A stretch of 64,000 bases of DNA from JBCCGR01 sp039029195. GTDB lineage: Bacteria > Pseudomonadota > Alphaproteobacteria > Rhizobiales > Rhizobiaceae. This document shows, one piece after another, positions 43,511-53,012 of this stretch; within the stretch, counting starts at the first letter, position 1; every line of letters begins with the position of its first letter. The position numbers and the translations under genes were made by a program. The notes below the pieces were generated by a model. The model ran no database searches and was not told the origin of the DNA. It worked only from the letters and a program-made list of their open reading frames with translations. The DNA is taken from the NCBI GenBank assembly GCA_039029195.1, contig JBCCGR010000007.1, forward strand, positions 88,962-152,961. The letters are read 5' to 3'.

Positions 43511-44671
43511 CTACGCGTCAATTGTTTCCAGAGGAAGGGCCACCATACGCGAAGCCAATTCTTCAAGGTCGGAATCGCTCACAGGGCAGGCCGCATTCTG
43601 GGACATTGAATGGTTGGCCGGGCTTAGCATTGCCCCCAAAAGCGCATCCTTTGAAACGCCTGAGCATTGCTGAGGACGTTCTGCTGGAATATTGCAAGAC
43701 CGCATCAATGCCTTGAAAGACTCAGGCAATTGTTCCGCGCGTGCTTCCCCGCCCATTGCCTGTGCTGCGAGAGCATAGTTTTCGCGTCCTTCCGGGCGCT
43801 CCACCAACAATGGCAAGCTGATTTCGAGCGCCAAACCAGTCGCCAAGCCGTGGTGGATCGGCGACAGCGATCCAAGTGCGTGGCTGATATTGTGACCCAT
43901 ATGGGTGTTACAATTGTGGAGGGCCAAACCCGCCAACATGCTTGCCCAGTGAACGCGTGCCCGATGCTCCAGATTGCTGCCATCTTCGACGGCGCGAGGC
44001 AGGCTGCCGGCCAAAATCCGCAAGGCCTCCAGCCCATAGTGCAGGCCGGCTGCATTGGTTGATCGGGCGGTTGACGCTTCAAGGGCATGTGCCACCGCAT
44101 CAATCCCAGTCCAGGCCGTCATTTTTGCAGGCAGGCTTGCTGTCAATTCGGGATCAAGGACCGCATGTGCGAACATCAGTTCTTCGCCCCAAAACCAGTT
44201 CTTTGCCCCATCTTTCGTGGAAACAATTGAAGTGCGGGTGACCTCAGATCCAGTGCCTGCGGTGGTTGGAACGGCTATTGCGGGGATGCCGTTCCTTGGC
44301 AAAGGTTCCGCACAAAGCGCGTAGGTGGACGAAGGTGTGTTTGACGGAGCGATGGCAGCCACCAGCTTGGCGGAATCCATCGCAGCGCCACCGCCAATGC
44401 CAACGATTGTCTTTGCCGCGACATCCCGTGCGCGCGCGCAAAGCTGATCAACCAAAGCCTCTTTTGGTTCGCCAGACACATTGGCCGCCACGGCACAGCC
44501 GATTCCGTTTGCAGAAAGTGACTTTGACAGCGTCTCGGTGACACCAAGGTCCGCCATCACGCTGTCAGCGATGATCAGAACGGGTCCGCCATCTAATCTC
44601 GACACGATCTCAGGAAGTTCAGAAACACGGCCGGGGCCAAATGTGATTGGCGGAACCCGCCCGATGTCCAT
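43511..44671 (-). CDS. Iron-containing (group III) alcohol dehydrogenase
   Basis: 386 aa from ATG at 44671; a TTG at 44680 is possible. NAD motif GIGGGAAMDSAK is near residue 92, PTTAGTGSEVT near 135, and metal ligands are expected in TGIDAVAHALEA and HNCNTHMGHNISHALG (about 255-270). The family reduces or oxidises short alcohols, lactaldehyde or maleylacetate. The next gene upstream on the same strand is an NTF2-like protein 38 nt away. Substrate unknown. Confidence 0.9.
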   Translation of the reverse strand: MDIGRVPPITFGPGRVSELPEIVSRLDGGPVLIIADSVMADLGVTETLSKSLSANGIGCAVAANVSGEPKEALVDQLCARARDVAAKTIVGIGGGAAMDSAKLVAAIAPSNTPSSTYALCAEPLPRNGIPAIAVPTTAGTGSEVTRTSIVSTKDGAKNWFWGEELMFAHAVLDPELTASLPAKMTAWTGIDAVAHALEASTARSTNAAGLHYGLEALRILAGSLPRAVEDGSNLEHRARVHWASMLAGLALHNCNTHMGHNISHALGSLSPIHHGLATGLALEISLPLLVERPEGRENYALAAQAMGGEARAEQLPESFKALMRSCNIPAERPQQCSGVSKDALLGAMLSPANHSMSQNAACPVSDSDLEELASRMVALPLETIDA

Positions 44672-44709
44672 CTTTTTCAAAGTGTATTCCGCAGGATAAG
44701 CCGATTTGG

Positions 44710-45183
44710 CTAGGGTTGGTAAGGCAGAGAAGAGTGGTGCAGAACAATCCTCAAGGTGCCCTCAGAGTCTCTCTTGTAGCCGAAACTCTTGTCCACTTTT
44801 GTTGGCTGTCCGTCCTTGTCTGTCATCACCACGGCACCCATCCACAGCGCCACATCAGCCTCCACAAAGCTTGCGGCTGTCTCGGAAGTCACATGACGCC
44901 AGGATTTCAAGCCAAATCCGCCATCGAGCGGATATTCTTCATCGTGGCCAACAAAATAAGATAGGGCACCTTTCCGGGTCGGGCGAAAGGTTTGCGCACC
45001 GCTGGCAAGCGTCGGTTTGAACAGCACCGGGCCGAGATTATAGCCATAGGCCGCATCAAGCACGCCTTCGGCAACCGGTCGCGCGCCCTCAATTCCCGCG
45101 TCGTCGTACGCTTTGGCGATTGCGATCAGGCCGTCCCCCCATACGGTGCGGGCTTTGGCGAGGTCATCTTCACTAATTGGCAT
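44710..45183 (-). CDS. Conserved NTF2/SnoaL-like small protein
   Basis: 157 aa. An N-terminal helix (AKARTVWGDGLIAIAKAYDDAG) is followed by alternating strands with YPLDGGFGLKSWRHVTSE and ADVALWMGAVVMTDKDG, which reads like an NTF2-like alpha+beta barrel. I know similar proteins annotated as conserved hypotheticals or, doubtfully, phosphoribosyl-AMP cyclohydrolase. No HisI metal motif is visible, so that name is not used here. The gene is probably co-transcribed with the iron alcohol dehydrogenase. Confidence 0.7.
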   Translation of the reverse strand: MPISEDDLAKARTVWGDGLIAIAKAYDDAGIEGARPVAEGVLDAAYGYNLGPVLFKPTLASGAQTFRPTRKGALSYFVGHDEEYPLDGGFGLKSWRHVTSETAASFVEADVALWMGAVVMTDKDGQPTKVDKSFGYKRDSEGTLRIVLHHSSLPYQP

Positions 45184-45702
45184 TGGTGCGTTTCTTTTGG
45201 TTCGTTCGGACTGTGTCGAACTGCGATATACAGGAAATCATGTTCCTGTCTAATGCTCAAAATCTGCCTTTCTATTGGCCCAGAGTTCGATTGTTGGTTG
45301 GCGGAGATTGTTTCGGGCTCGAGGGCCTCTGCGCACTTTCATTATTGCCTCGCTCCGGTGAATGCGAGGCGCTGTGTGTGATTCAACCGGGCAAGCTGAT
45401 CCCGTCCGGGGACTGCTGAAGCCGTGCGTAGGGCGAAAAAGATCATGATCGTTCTGGTGGCGAACAACAGCCTGACGGTAAGCACCGCGCATTCAGCCAG
45501 CTATGACTGGACGACGTGATCATCGGCTCACTTAGAGCAATGTGTGTTCGAGCCTCCCGGGCGACTCTTGGCTCGTAAAACATTCGAATTTGCCAGTGGT
45601 CGGCTGTGTTGAGAACAGAAGACATGACACTTTGAACAGGTTGGATCGCGTCACCCACCCTGCTAATTTTGACTTCGGTATAGTCTGTGGAAGCCGTCGG
45701 TC
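45184..45702. other. 519-bp region without a convincing gene
   Basis: Short frames occur on both strands, but none has a good ribosome-binding site or a recognisable domain. Several small inverted patterns such as GATCATGATC (45443-45452) are present. The region separates the NTF2-like gene from the divergent histidine kinase and should hold promoters for both. It may also be decayed coding sequence. Confidence 0.5.
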
Positions 45703-47622
45703 ATGCAGGGGAAATGTCGACAAGGATGTAGCTGTGTTGGCATCCCTCGGAGGTGGGTGGCCCGCAAATGCCTGTGCCGATGGACCGTCTGGATCGCGCT
45801 TCTCCTTGTTCAGACGACCCTTTTCTGTCAGGTCACCATGGCGCAGGAGACTGCGATTTCCCTTAGTGGTGAGCACTATTTTGCGGATTACGACGAAGAG
45901 CGTTTTGCCGATCCAAAGTATGACGATTCTGCCTGGTCGCGCATAAATGTTCCGGGAAGCTGGCAAGCACAGGGCGTTGCGTCGACCTTCGATGTCGGTT
46001 GGTATCGCATTCACTTCACGGTGCCGGATAACTGGCAAACGAGCGAGCCTGCGATTCAGATCGGCCTGATAGGCCGCGCTGATGAGGTGTTCCTTAACGG
46101 TCGCAAAATCGGCGGTGAAGGAAAGGTCGGACTTGGCGGGTCGCTCCAACACAGCTATGCCCCGGCCCTCCCGAGGCTCTATCCGTTTGCTACCACACTC
46201 CTCAATCGCGATGGTGACAACGTTCTGGCCGTGCGAGTTGCCAGACTACCATTCGTCGATGAAGGCGGGATCGTCAGTGGACCAGTGGCGTTGGTCGACT
46301 ATCGAGGTGCATTTCCAACTCACTCAAGCATCCAGCAGCGCTATATCGGCTTCAGCGTGTTCCTCTTCGGCGTTGAAATGCTCATCCCCATTGTGGCGCT
46401 GACAGCCTTTCTGTTCGGTCTGCGTGACAGGGTCGTCATCAGTTTTCTTGCCGTGTCGCTGATGTATCTCTTGTTAACACTTGAAGACAATCACGCATTT
46501 TATCTGTTCGGGTTGAGTTCTGACTTAAGTCGCGAACTTTCCTTGCGCATGCCCAGCCTGATCTGGATTCCGCTGCTGGAATTTGTCGCGGCAGTGTGCG
46601 GACGGCGGGTGGGTTTGATCGGAAGAACGCTGCAGTGCGTTGCTTTGCTCTCGGCCATCGGGTTCTCTACTGGACCGAACACAATCATGACCACTTGGCT
46701 CTATGTGAGCATTCCGGTCGCGCTTTTTGTCATGCTTGCAACCCTCCTCCTGATTACGTGGTGGACGGCAGTCGCTGTCTATAAACGCCAGAATGGAGCC
46801 TTACCTTTGCTGTTCGGCCTGGTGGCGATCACTGTCTTTCAAGTTGCGGATATTGTTTTACCAACCACTGGAGCAGAGACCTATCTTGGTCGACCAATCG
46901 CTGTCTTTGGTGTTTTCATTTTTCAGGTCTCACTTGCCGTGATCATTGGCCTGCGCCTCATCGATACCGAACGCGCACTGAAACGTGCCAACGCAACCGC
47001 ATTGCAGGCCCATGCTGAAGAGCGCCGCCGTCTTGCGCGAGACATCCACGACGGCGTTGGCCAGTGGTTGTCGGTTATCAAGCTCAATCTGCAGATGCTG
47101 AATTCCGAGTCTCAGCAAAAGGGCAGGCTCGAAAAAGGGCGCGTGGAAGAGCTGGTTGAAGACGTGTCCCATGCGATTGATGACACACGGCGAATTGCAC
47201 ATGATCTGGCTCCAGCCTTTCTGGAAGAGCATGGCTTGTTTGCGGCAATACAAAGCCACTGTGATCGTCTCCGTCGAGAGGGCAAAGTAAAAATTCACGT
47301 CTCAGGCCGGGAACCGGACGGGTTGGATAACACTCGTCGCGATCATCTTTATCGTTTGTTTCAGGAAGCGCTTAAAAATGCTCTTGAGCACAGCCAATGC
47401 AGCAGGATTGACGTTGCTTTGAATCAGAACAATTCCGGCGTGACTCTTGATATAAGTGACGACGGGCAGGGCATGAGCGAAGGCGCAGAAACGAACAAGA
47501 GCACACTTGGCTTGGCTTCGATGAAAGAGCGCGCCAGCCTCATCGGCGGCAAGCTTCAAACGCGCCGTTCAGAAAGTGGAGGAACTTCGGTGCGCATTGA
47601 CGTTCCGTTGAATCCCAGATGA
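45703..47622 (+). CDS. Sensor histidine kinase, NarL/UhpB type, with jelly-roll sensor and 7TM region
   Basis: 639 aa. A signal anchor (WIALLLVQTTLFC) precedes a periplasmic galactose-binding-like domain (about residues 45-205; landmarks SWQAQGV, GWYRIHFTVP, DEVFLNGRKIGGEG). Seven or eight membrane helices follow (about 208-420), then HisKA_3 (RRRLARDIHDGVGQWLSV, phospho-His near 451) and a catalytic domain (FQEALKNALEHS, DDGQGMSEG, GLASMKERASLIGG). The sensor layout is like the 7TMR-DISM class, suited to sensing a carbohydrate. A GTG at 45757 with GGAGG close upstream is an alternative start. It overlaps the response regulator gene (ATGA). Confidence 0.92.
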   Translation: MQGKCRQGCSCVGIPRRWVARKCLCRWTVWIALLLVQTTLFCQVTMAQETAISLSGEHYFADYDEERFADPKYDDSAWSRINVPGSWQAQGVASTFDVGWYRIHFTVPDNWQTSEPAIQIGLIGRADEVFLNGRKIGGEGKVGLGGSLQHSYAPALPRLYPFATTLLNRDGDNVLAVRVARLPFVDEGGIVSGPVALVDYRGAFPTHSSIQQRYIGFSVFLFGVEMLIPIVALTAFLFGLRDRVVISFLAVSLMYLLLTLEDNHAFYLFGLSSDLSRELSLRMPSLIWIPLLEFVAAVCGRRVGLIGRTLQCVALLSAIGFSTGPNTIMTTWLYVSIPVALFVMLATLLLITWWTAVAVYKRQNGALPLLFGLVAITVFQVADIVLPTTGAETYLGRPIAVFGVFIFQVSLAVIIGLRLIDTERALKRANATALQAHAEERRRLARDIHDGVGQWLSVIKLNLQMLNSESQQKGRLEKGRVEELVEDVSHAIDDTRRIAHDLAPAFLEEHGLFAAIQSHCDRLRREGKVKIHVSGREPDGLDNTRRDHLYRLFQEALKNALEHSQCSRIDVALNQNNSGVTLDISDDGQGMSEGAETNKSTLGLASMKERASLIGGKLQTRRSESGGTSVRIDVPLNPR

Positions 47623-48233
47623 GTGGTGAGGTGGCACGCATCGTGATTGCCGATGATCATCGGCTGTTTCGGGAAGGGATTCGCAATCTCTTCTCCACCG
47701 TTGAAGGAATGGAGATTGTCGCGGATATCGACAATGGCAATGATCTCCTGTCCACAATTGCCACCCATAGCGCCGATGTGGCGCTTGTGGATGTCTCTAT
47801 GCCAGGACCAGGCATTGTTGTGCTTTGCGATCAGGTTGAACAATCCGAACTGCAATGCGCGCTCGTGGCGCTCACCATGCACTACGAACCAAGCTTCGCC
47901 CTTTCGCTGATAGAGACCGGTCTGAACGGATATGTTGTCAAGGACGATGCCTTTGAGGAGTTGCTGAGTGCGGTCGATGCCGTCCGACGGGGCGACACCT
48001 ATGTGTCCAAAGCCCTGCTGGAGGCAGGAGGCTCGCAAAGCGAGCTGACCGCTCGTGAGTTTGCCTGCCTCAGTGCTGCGGCGGCAGGGGACACGAACAA
48101 GATGATCGCTCGCGCGCTCTCGATATCAGGCCGAACCGTACAGTTCCACATCATCAATGCCTGCCGAAAACTTGGCGCACAGCGACGTTCACAGGCCATT
48201 GCGATTGCCCGTGAGCGGGGTCTCATCCTCTAA
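47619..48233 (+). CDS. LuxR/NarL-family response regulator
   Basis: 204 aa. Receiver domain with the acidic pair IADDHRLF (residues 10-17), phospho-acceptor Asp in VALVDVSMPG (about 57), and Lys in YVVKDDAF (about 109). The C-terminal helix-turn-helix (AGDTNKMIARALSISGRTVQFHIINACRKL, read in parts) fits DNA binding. It is coupled to the kinase gene by an ATGA overlap and probably acts on the next gene, whose upstream region carries two palindromes. Confidence 0.93.
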   Translation: MSGEVARIVIADDHRLFREGIRNLFSTVEGMEIVADIDNGNDLLSTIATHSADVALVDVSMPGPGIVVLCDQVEQSELQCALVALTMHYEPSFALSLIETGLNGYVVKDDAFEELLSAVDAVRRGDTYVSKALLEAGGSQSELTAREFACLSAAAAGDTNKMIARALSISGRTVQFHIINACRKLGAQRRSQAIAIARERGLIL

Positions 48234-48240
48234 CGCACTC

Positions 48241-48285
48241 GAACCGGTTCCGACGCAGGTCGCCATACACTGTCATTAGTGACAG
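48241..48285. promoter_or_regulatory. Two palindromes upstream of the autotransporter gene, possible response-regulator sites
   Basis: GAACCGGTTC (48241-48250) is a perfect 10-bp palindrome and CTGTCA-TTAG-TGACAG (48270-48285) is a perfect 6-bp inverted repeat. Both lie in the 142-nt gap between the response regulator and the autotransporter. Binding by the regulator is inferred from position. Confidence 0.45.
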
Positions 48286-48375
48286 CTATCGGCAGCATTG
48301 CGAACTTTGTTTAATCGCGCTGACCCAATTCCCTGGCGGTTGAAACGGTTCCGCCCTCAGGACGGAGTGCGCGAC

Positions 48376-51273
48376 GTGAAGCCGATGACATCCAAAAACC
48401 TTGATTGTCTGGCCCGAATCTCGGTTGCTGGATTGCTGTCGACGTCAATCGCTTCCGGCCTGCTTGCGTCAATCACCATACGTGATGCTCAGGCTCAAAA
48501 TGCGCCGTCCCTCGCCTCTGTTCTGTTTCTGGGGCCAAACGACATCGTCAGCAACTTACTGTGCAATGCGGATGGCACTGTTGCAAATGTTGATGTTGCG
48601 CCGACGGTTGGCTTTCCATTTTCGACGAGCATCAACACGCCGGTGGCTGAGTGCCAGAATGCCGCCAATAACGCTGCGAACAATGCCGCCAACAACACTG
48701 GAAACGCAAACAATGCTGCGAACAATGCCGCAAATGCAAACAACGCTGCCAACAACACGGGCAACGCAAACAACGCGGCCAACAATGCTGGCAACAACGT
48801 CAACAACAACGTAAATCAGGCTGCTCAGGATCAATTGGAGCGCGAGGCACGTGAACGTGCCGAACGCGAACGCGCCGAACGTGAGCGCAGGGAGCGGGAA
48901 CAGAGGGTTGCCGATCAGGTGGCGCAAATTCTCGGATTTGCATCCCAGGCGGTTCCGGGTGCGTTCAATCCCGACGCGTTTGGTCAGCTGGGTATACCAC
49001 CTTTGCAGCGGGACGGCGTTTTTCCCGATCTTGGCGTGGTGGAACCGGCACCCCCCAACCCCCGCATCAAGGCGTGTCTCGAAAACATTGCGGCACTCGA
49101 ACAGCAACTCAACGCACTCAATGCACAAATTGCTGCTTTGTTGGCCGAACGGCCAACCGAAAATGACGTCACGGACGATGACCTAAGGCGTGAGGATGGT
49201 TTTCAAGAATTCGTCGCGCTTGATCTACAGGTGGTTGCCGCCCAGACAACGGTCACAGCAATTCAGGCCGATCTGGCCGCCGCCCGCCGGACACTGGCGC
49301 AACTCCGCAGCAACGGTGGCGTGGATGTGGAGCTTTCAGCGGAAAGTGCGGCGCAGTTCGCACCAGACAACGCGCTTCTGGCGGAAAGAGGCGCGAAGAA
49401 CGATGCCAGAAAATCGGACAATCAGGGGGATGCTGTTGTCGATGTTGCTCTCATCATCAGCGGCGCTGCGGCGGCAAAAATCCTCGGTAAGGCATTGAGC
49501 GGATTCCAAGGATCGGCACGCTTTGCTTCCGAAACCACCGGGCGGCTGTTGAAAGGGATTGCAGATCAAGGCGTGAAGCGTGCAACGGCAATAGCCAAAG
49601 CCGAGGCACGTTCCCAGCGTTTGGCGCGAGCTGCGTTTCGCAAGCAGACAAAGGAGGCAATCGCCAACATCCCGAAAAACATAGCCAACGCAACAGACAA
49701 CGTTGTTCAAGCCGCAGATGATGTGGTCAAAGCAGCCGATGATGTGGCCGGTGCATCGCAATCGTTTCCAGATCTCTCCGGGCTGCCAAAGGCGACAAAT
49801 TTTGGGGACAATGTCGCCGCCGCAGCTGCTGATCCAAAAAAAGAAGCGCTTATCAAGGATCTCATTCAGGGACAAGAACGCGCGTTGGAAGCCAAGAACC
49901 GCGCCGTCCAGGAAGTGCTTGATGTATTTGCGTCGAACCAGGCTGCCCTCAATGCAGTCAATTTGACGGACGAACTCACCAATGCGGGAGTTGGGCTCCT
50001 CGGTGTAAGCGGACTGCTTTCTGTCCTCGCCGATTCCCTTCTTGGTGGTGCGATCACGCTCGGATCCATCTTGCGTGCGGAAGAAATCAAGTTCGTCAAC
50101 GTGCTCAATGTGCTTGAGCCGGAACTTGCCAAACTTCGGGCGGAAGCCAAAGCCGCACGCGACAAACTGGTCCGGGCAGCGCTGGAACGGAAACTGGCAG
50201 CCCATCTTCAACAGGTCGATGAACTGCGTGCACAGCGTAGCGCCCTTGCCGAGCGTCTCGCCCGCGCCAGGATCGAATGTGAAGACCTTCAGGCCAACCA
50301 ATATGTAAGCACCCAAAGCAAAAACCGGGACGGACATGCCGCAATCAACCAGGTGATTAACCGCCGGGGCCAGGCAACAGCGGGACGAACCAGCTACGTG
50401 CTGAGCCAGTATCGGGCAAGAAAACGCGCAAAGCGCGCCTCTGGGGAAAATGTGTATGCGCTCGGAGCGGACGGCGCACTTTCGGGTCTTGCAGGAAATC
50501 GGCGCTTTGACGCCTGGATCACTCCATCAGTCACCTTTCACAACGATCAGACGGTCAACAATGTGGAAGGGGCCTCTTTCGGCTTAAGCGGCGGCGCAAG
50601 CTGGCGCTTCTTTCCCTGGCTGACGGCTGGCGTCACCGCACAATATTCGCATGGTGATCTGAGCAACAATCCTACAAGCTTTGTGAAGTCTGATTCTGTC
50701 TCATTGGGCGTTTTCACCCAATCTCCTCTCATCGGAAATCTCTCCTTTTCAACGCTCGGCGCCTATTCATTTTCCAGCATCCTCTCCAGTCGAAATGGAA
50801 TTTCGGGTCGATCGAAAGTTGATGCTTTGACGGGTCAGGCCAGTCTTTCTCACAGCCTCAATCTCGGCCCGTTTGTATTCGGCACTGGGGCAGGCCTGAC
50901 CTATGTGCACATTCGACAGGGAGACTTCATGGACAGCGCCGGGACGCTCAATGCTGGCAGCACAATCGATCAGATCTCCGCCAGCCTGAACGGCTCCTTT
51001 TCGCGCAAGTTTGATATTGGCGAATACATGTCAATGACACCGTCCATCGGTGCCAATCTGTTCTGGTCAAATGCGCAGATTTCAAGCGCCGCACTGGCGG
51101 CTGTGGGCAGAGGCGGGCAGTCAACCAACACAGGCCTCAGCCTCTCAGGCGGCCTTAATTTCAGCGATCGAAAAACGGGTATCAGATTCGGTCTGTCAAC
51201 AGCGGTCTCCGGCCTAACTGGCTCAACCCAAACGATTTCGGTCAGTGGAAGGCTGTCTATACCTCTGCCTTGA
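48376..51273 (+). CDS. Large autotransporter-like outer-membrane protein with Asn-rich and Arg/Glu-rich passenger
   Basis: 965 aa from GTG at 48376 (GGAG 8 nt upstream; ATG at 48385 also possible). A signal peptide ends near RDAQAQN. Residues 94-148 are Asn/Ala-rich (repeats such as NAANNAANNTGNANN). Residues about 154-177 are an Arg/Glu-rich helix, as in TolA-like coiled coils. A long Ala-rich helical passenger follows, with more predicted coiled coil near 630-690. The last ~257 residues (RFDAWITPSVTFH onward) form an autotransporter-type beta-barrel of alternating strands. The chain ends SIPLP rather than in Phe/Trp. Function unknown; surface exposure is likely. Confidence 0.85.
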   Translation: MKPMTSKNLDCLARISVAGLLSTSIASGLLASITIRDAQAQNAPSLASVLFLGPNDIVSNLLCNADGTVANVDVAPTVGFPFSTSINTPVAECQNAANNAANNAANNTGNANNAANNAANANNAANNTGNANNAANNAGNNVNNNVNQAAQDQLEREARERAERERAERERREREQRVADQVAQILGFASQAVPGAFNPDAFGQLGIPPLQRDGVFPDLGVVEPAPPNPRIKACLENIAALEQQLNALNAQIAALLAERPTENDVTDDDLRREDGFQEFVALDLQVVAAQTTVTAIQADLAAARRTLAQLRSNGGVDVELSAESAAQFAPDNALLAERGAKNDARKSDNQGDAVVDVALIISGAAAAKILGKALSGFQGSARFASETTGRLLKGIADQGVKRATAIAKAEARSQRLARAAFRKQTKEAIANIPKNIANATDNVVQAADDVVKAADDVAGASQSFPDLSGLPKATNFGDNVAAAAADPKKEALIKDLIQGQERALEAKNRAVQEVLDVFASNQAALNAVNLTDELTNAGVGLLGVSGLLSVLADSLLGGAITLGSILRAEEIKFVNVLNVLEPELAKLRAEAKAARDKLVRAALERKLAAHLQQVDELRAQRSALAERLARARIECEDLQANQYVSTQSKNRDGHAAINQVINRRGQATAGRTSYVLSQYRARKRAKRASGENVYALGADGALSGLAGNRRFDAWITPSVTFHNDQTVNNVEGASFGLSGGASWRFFPWLTAGVTAQYSHGDLSNNPTSFVKSDSVSLGVFTQSPLIGNLSFSTLGAYSFSSILSSRNGISGRSKVDALTGQASLSHSLNLGPFVFGTGAGLTYVHIRQGDFMDSAGTLNAGSTIDQISASLNGSFSRKFDIGEYMSMTPSIGANLFWSNAQISSAALAAVGRGGQSTNTGLSLSGGLNFSDRKTGIRFGLSTAVSGLTGSTQTISVSGRLSIPLP
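48655..48819 (+). repeat. Degenerate Asn/Ala codon repeat in the autotransporter gene
   Basis: About 55 codons consist almost only of AAC/AAT and GCN, with blocks such as GCAAACAATGCTGCGAAC repeated imperfectly. This is low-complexity coding DNA that is likely to change length by slippage or recombination. Confidence 0.9.
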
Positions 51274-51470
51274 CGGTCGGGAATTGCGGGTTGCCAAAGG
51301 CCTGTCAGGAAACTCAAGCCCGAAGTCATGGGCGTATTGATGCGCCTGGTCGGCCACACCCGGTGCCAAAGAAGTAACATGCAAATTTAAAGCTGTCGGC
51401 TCGGCATCAAACTCTCGGCTGAACATACTTACTATGTATCATGTCCTGGGGTAAGAGATTGGGGACCAAA

Positions 51471-51490
51471 CACTCCGTGCTGTCGGAGTG
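51471..51490. other. Inverted repeat upstream of selO
   Basis: CACTCCG and CGGAGTG form a perfect 7-bp inverted repeat with a 6-nt loop, 34 nt before the selO ATG. It could be an operator or the end of an upstream transcript. No T-run follows. Confidence 0.4.
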
Positions 51491-51524
51491 AGCCCTCAGT
51501 CACTGATCATACGTGTCACCCCAT

Positions 51525-53012
51525 ATGTCGCTTCAGCCATCAGAAATTTCATTCGACAACAGCTACGTTCGCGAACTGGACGGATTTTTCGTTCCCTGGA
51601 AGGGCGCTGAATTCCCGGCACCGGAACTGCTGCGTCTGAATCACAGTCTTGCTGAACAGCTGGGGCTTTCTACGAAAACTCTGACAACCGATGAGGGGGT
51701 CAATCTCCTGACCGGAGCCAGTCTGCCTGATCACGCCGCTTCGATTGCGCTGGCCTATGCGGGGCACCAGTTCGGTGGCTTTTCGCCGCAGTTGGGCGAC
51801 GGACGCGCCCTGTTGGTCGGAGAAGTTCTCGACCTGGACGGTGACCGCTACGATCTCCATCTAAAGGGATCAGGGCGCACGCCTTTTTCCCGTGGTGGCG
51901 ATGGAAAGGCAGTTCTTGGACCGGTTCTGCGTGAATATCTTATTGGCGAAGCCATGCATGCGCTGGGCATCCCGACAAGTCGGGCGTTAGCGGCGTCACT
52001 GACCGGTGAAATGGTGGCAAGGGAAAAGCTGGAACAGGGGGCCGTGCTTGCGCGCGTTGCTTCTTCACATCTTCGCATTGGGACATTTCAGTTTTTCGCT
52101 GCCCGAGGCGAAACGGAAAAGGTCTGCAAGCTCGCAGACTACGCCATCAATCGACATTATCCCGACCTGGCAAACCAGAGTGAGCGCTATCTTGAACTGT
52201 TTCGGCGGGTGCGGGATGCCCAAGTTTCTCTGATCGCAAAATGGGTTCTCGTCGGCTTTGTGCATGGCGTCATGAACACCGACAATATGACCATATCTGG
52301 TGAAACAATCGATTATGGTCCCTGCGCATTCATCGACACCTATGACCCGAAGGCCGTTTTTTCATCCATTGATGAGCACGGACGCTATGCCTATGGCAGT
52401 CAGCCCACAATTGGGCAGTGGAATCTGGCGCGATTTGCCGAGACGTTGATTGATCTCGTCAATCCCGATGATTCAAAGGATGCCATTGAGCGCCTGACAA
52501 GCGAACTGAATATCTATCCTGCCAAATACCAATCAGAATGGCTCGCTGGCATGCGTGCCAAACTTGGTCTGTTGAGGAATGACGACGACGATCTTCAGCT
52601 CGCAAACGGACTATATGAATCAATGGAAAATCAGAACGTGGACTTCACCAATCTGTTTCGTTCGCTGGCGGCTCTTGTTGAAGGCAATGACAAAGAGCCG
52701 GTGCGCGCGCTTTTTGATGACCCACAAGCCGGTTTCAACGATTGGCTGGTTCGGTACGAGGCAAGGCTCCAGCGCGAGGAAACATCACCGGTTGCCCGAG
52801 CTCAGGCAATGAACCGAATCAACCCTGCTTACATTCCACGCAACCATCTTGTGGAGGAGTCCTTGTCGGCGGCGAATGAAGGGGACATGAAGCCGTTTGA
52901 TCAGTTGTATGAGGTTCTCTCTCATCCCTTTGATGAGAGGCCGGGTGCAGAACGGTTTGCCGAACCTGCACCCGCAGACTTCGGACGCTACATGACCTTT
53001 TGCGGCACCTGA
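51525..53012 (+). CDS. selO: Protein adenylyltransferase SelO (YdiU/UPF0061)
   Basis: 495 aa from ATG at 51525; a GTG at 51513 is possible. A pseudokinase fold that transfers AMP from ATP to Ser/Thr/Tyr of target proteins. Landmarks are YAGHQFGGFSPQLGDGRALLVGE (read in parts, about residues 82-104), LKGSGRTPFSRGGDGKAVL (about 111-129), ASSHLRIGTFQFF (about 185) and GVMNTDNMTISGETIDYGPCAF (parts, about 246). The C-terminus MTFCGT keeps a cysteine where some eukaryotic forms have selenocysteine. Monocistronic by position. Probably linked to redox stress. Confidence 0.94.
   Translation: MSLQPSEISFDNSYVRELDGFFVPWKGAEFPAPELLRLNHSLAEQLGLSTKTLTTDEGVNLLTGASLPDHAASIALAYAGHQFGGFSPQLGDGRALLVGEVLDLDGDRYDLHLKGSGRTPFSRGGDGKAVLGPVLREYLIGEAMHALGIPTSRALAASLTGEMVAREKLEQGAVLARVASSHLRIGTFQFFAARGETEKVCKLADYAINRHYPDLANQSERYLELFRRVRDAQVSLIAKWVLVGFVHGVMNTDNMTISGETIDYGPCAFIDTYDPKAVFSSIDEHGRYAYGSQPTIGQWNLARFAETLIDLVNPDDSKDAIERLTSELNIYPAKYQSEWLAGMRAKLGLLRNDDDDLQLANGLYESMENQNVDFTNLFRSLAALVEGNDKEPVRALFDDPQAGFNDWLVRYEARLQREETSPVARAQAMNRINPAYIPRNHLVEESLSAANEGDMKPFDQLYEVLSHPFDERPGAERFAEPAPADFGRYMTFCGT

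Noticed and set aside
44710..45183. Phosphoribosyl-AMP cyclohydrolase
   Set aside because: No HisI metal-binding motif; the fold reads as NTF2-like.
49336..50337. Minus-strand frame of 333 codons inside the autotransporter
   Set aside because: Cys-rich shadow translation without domain features.
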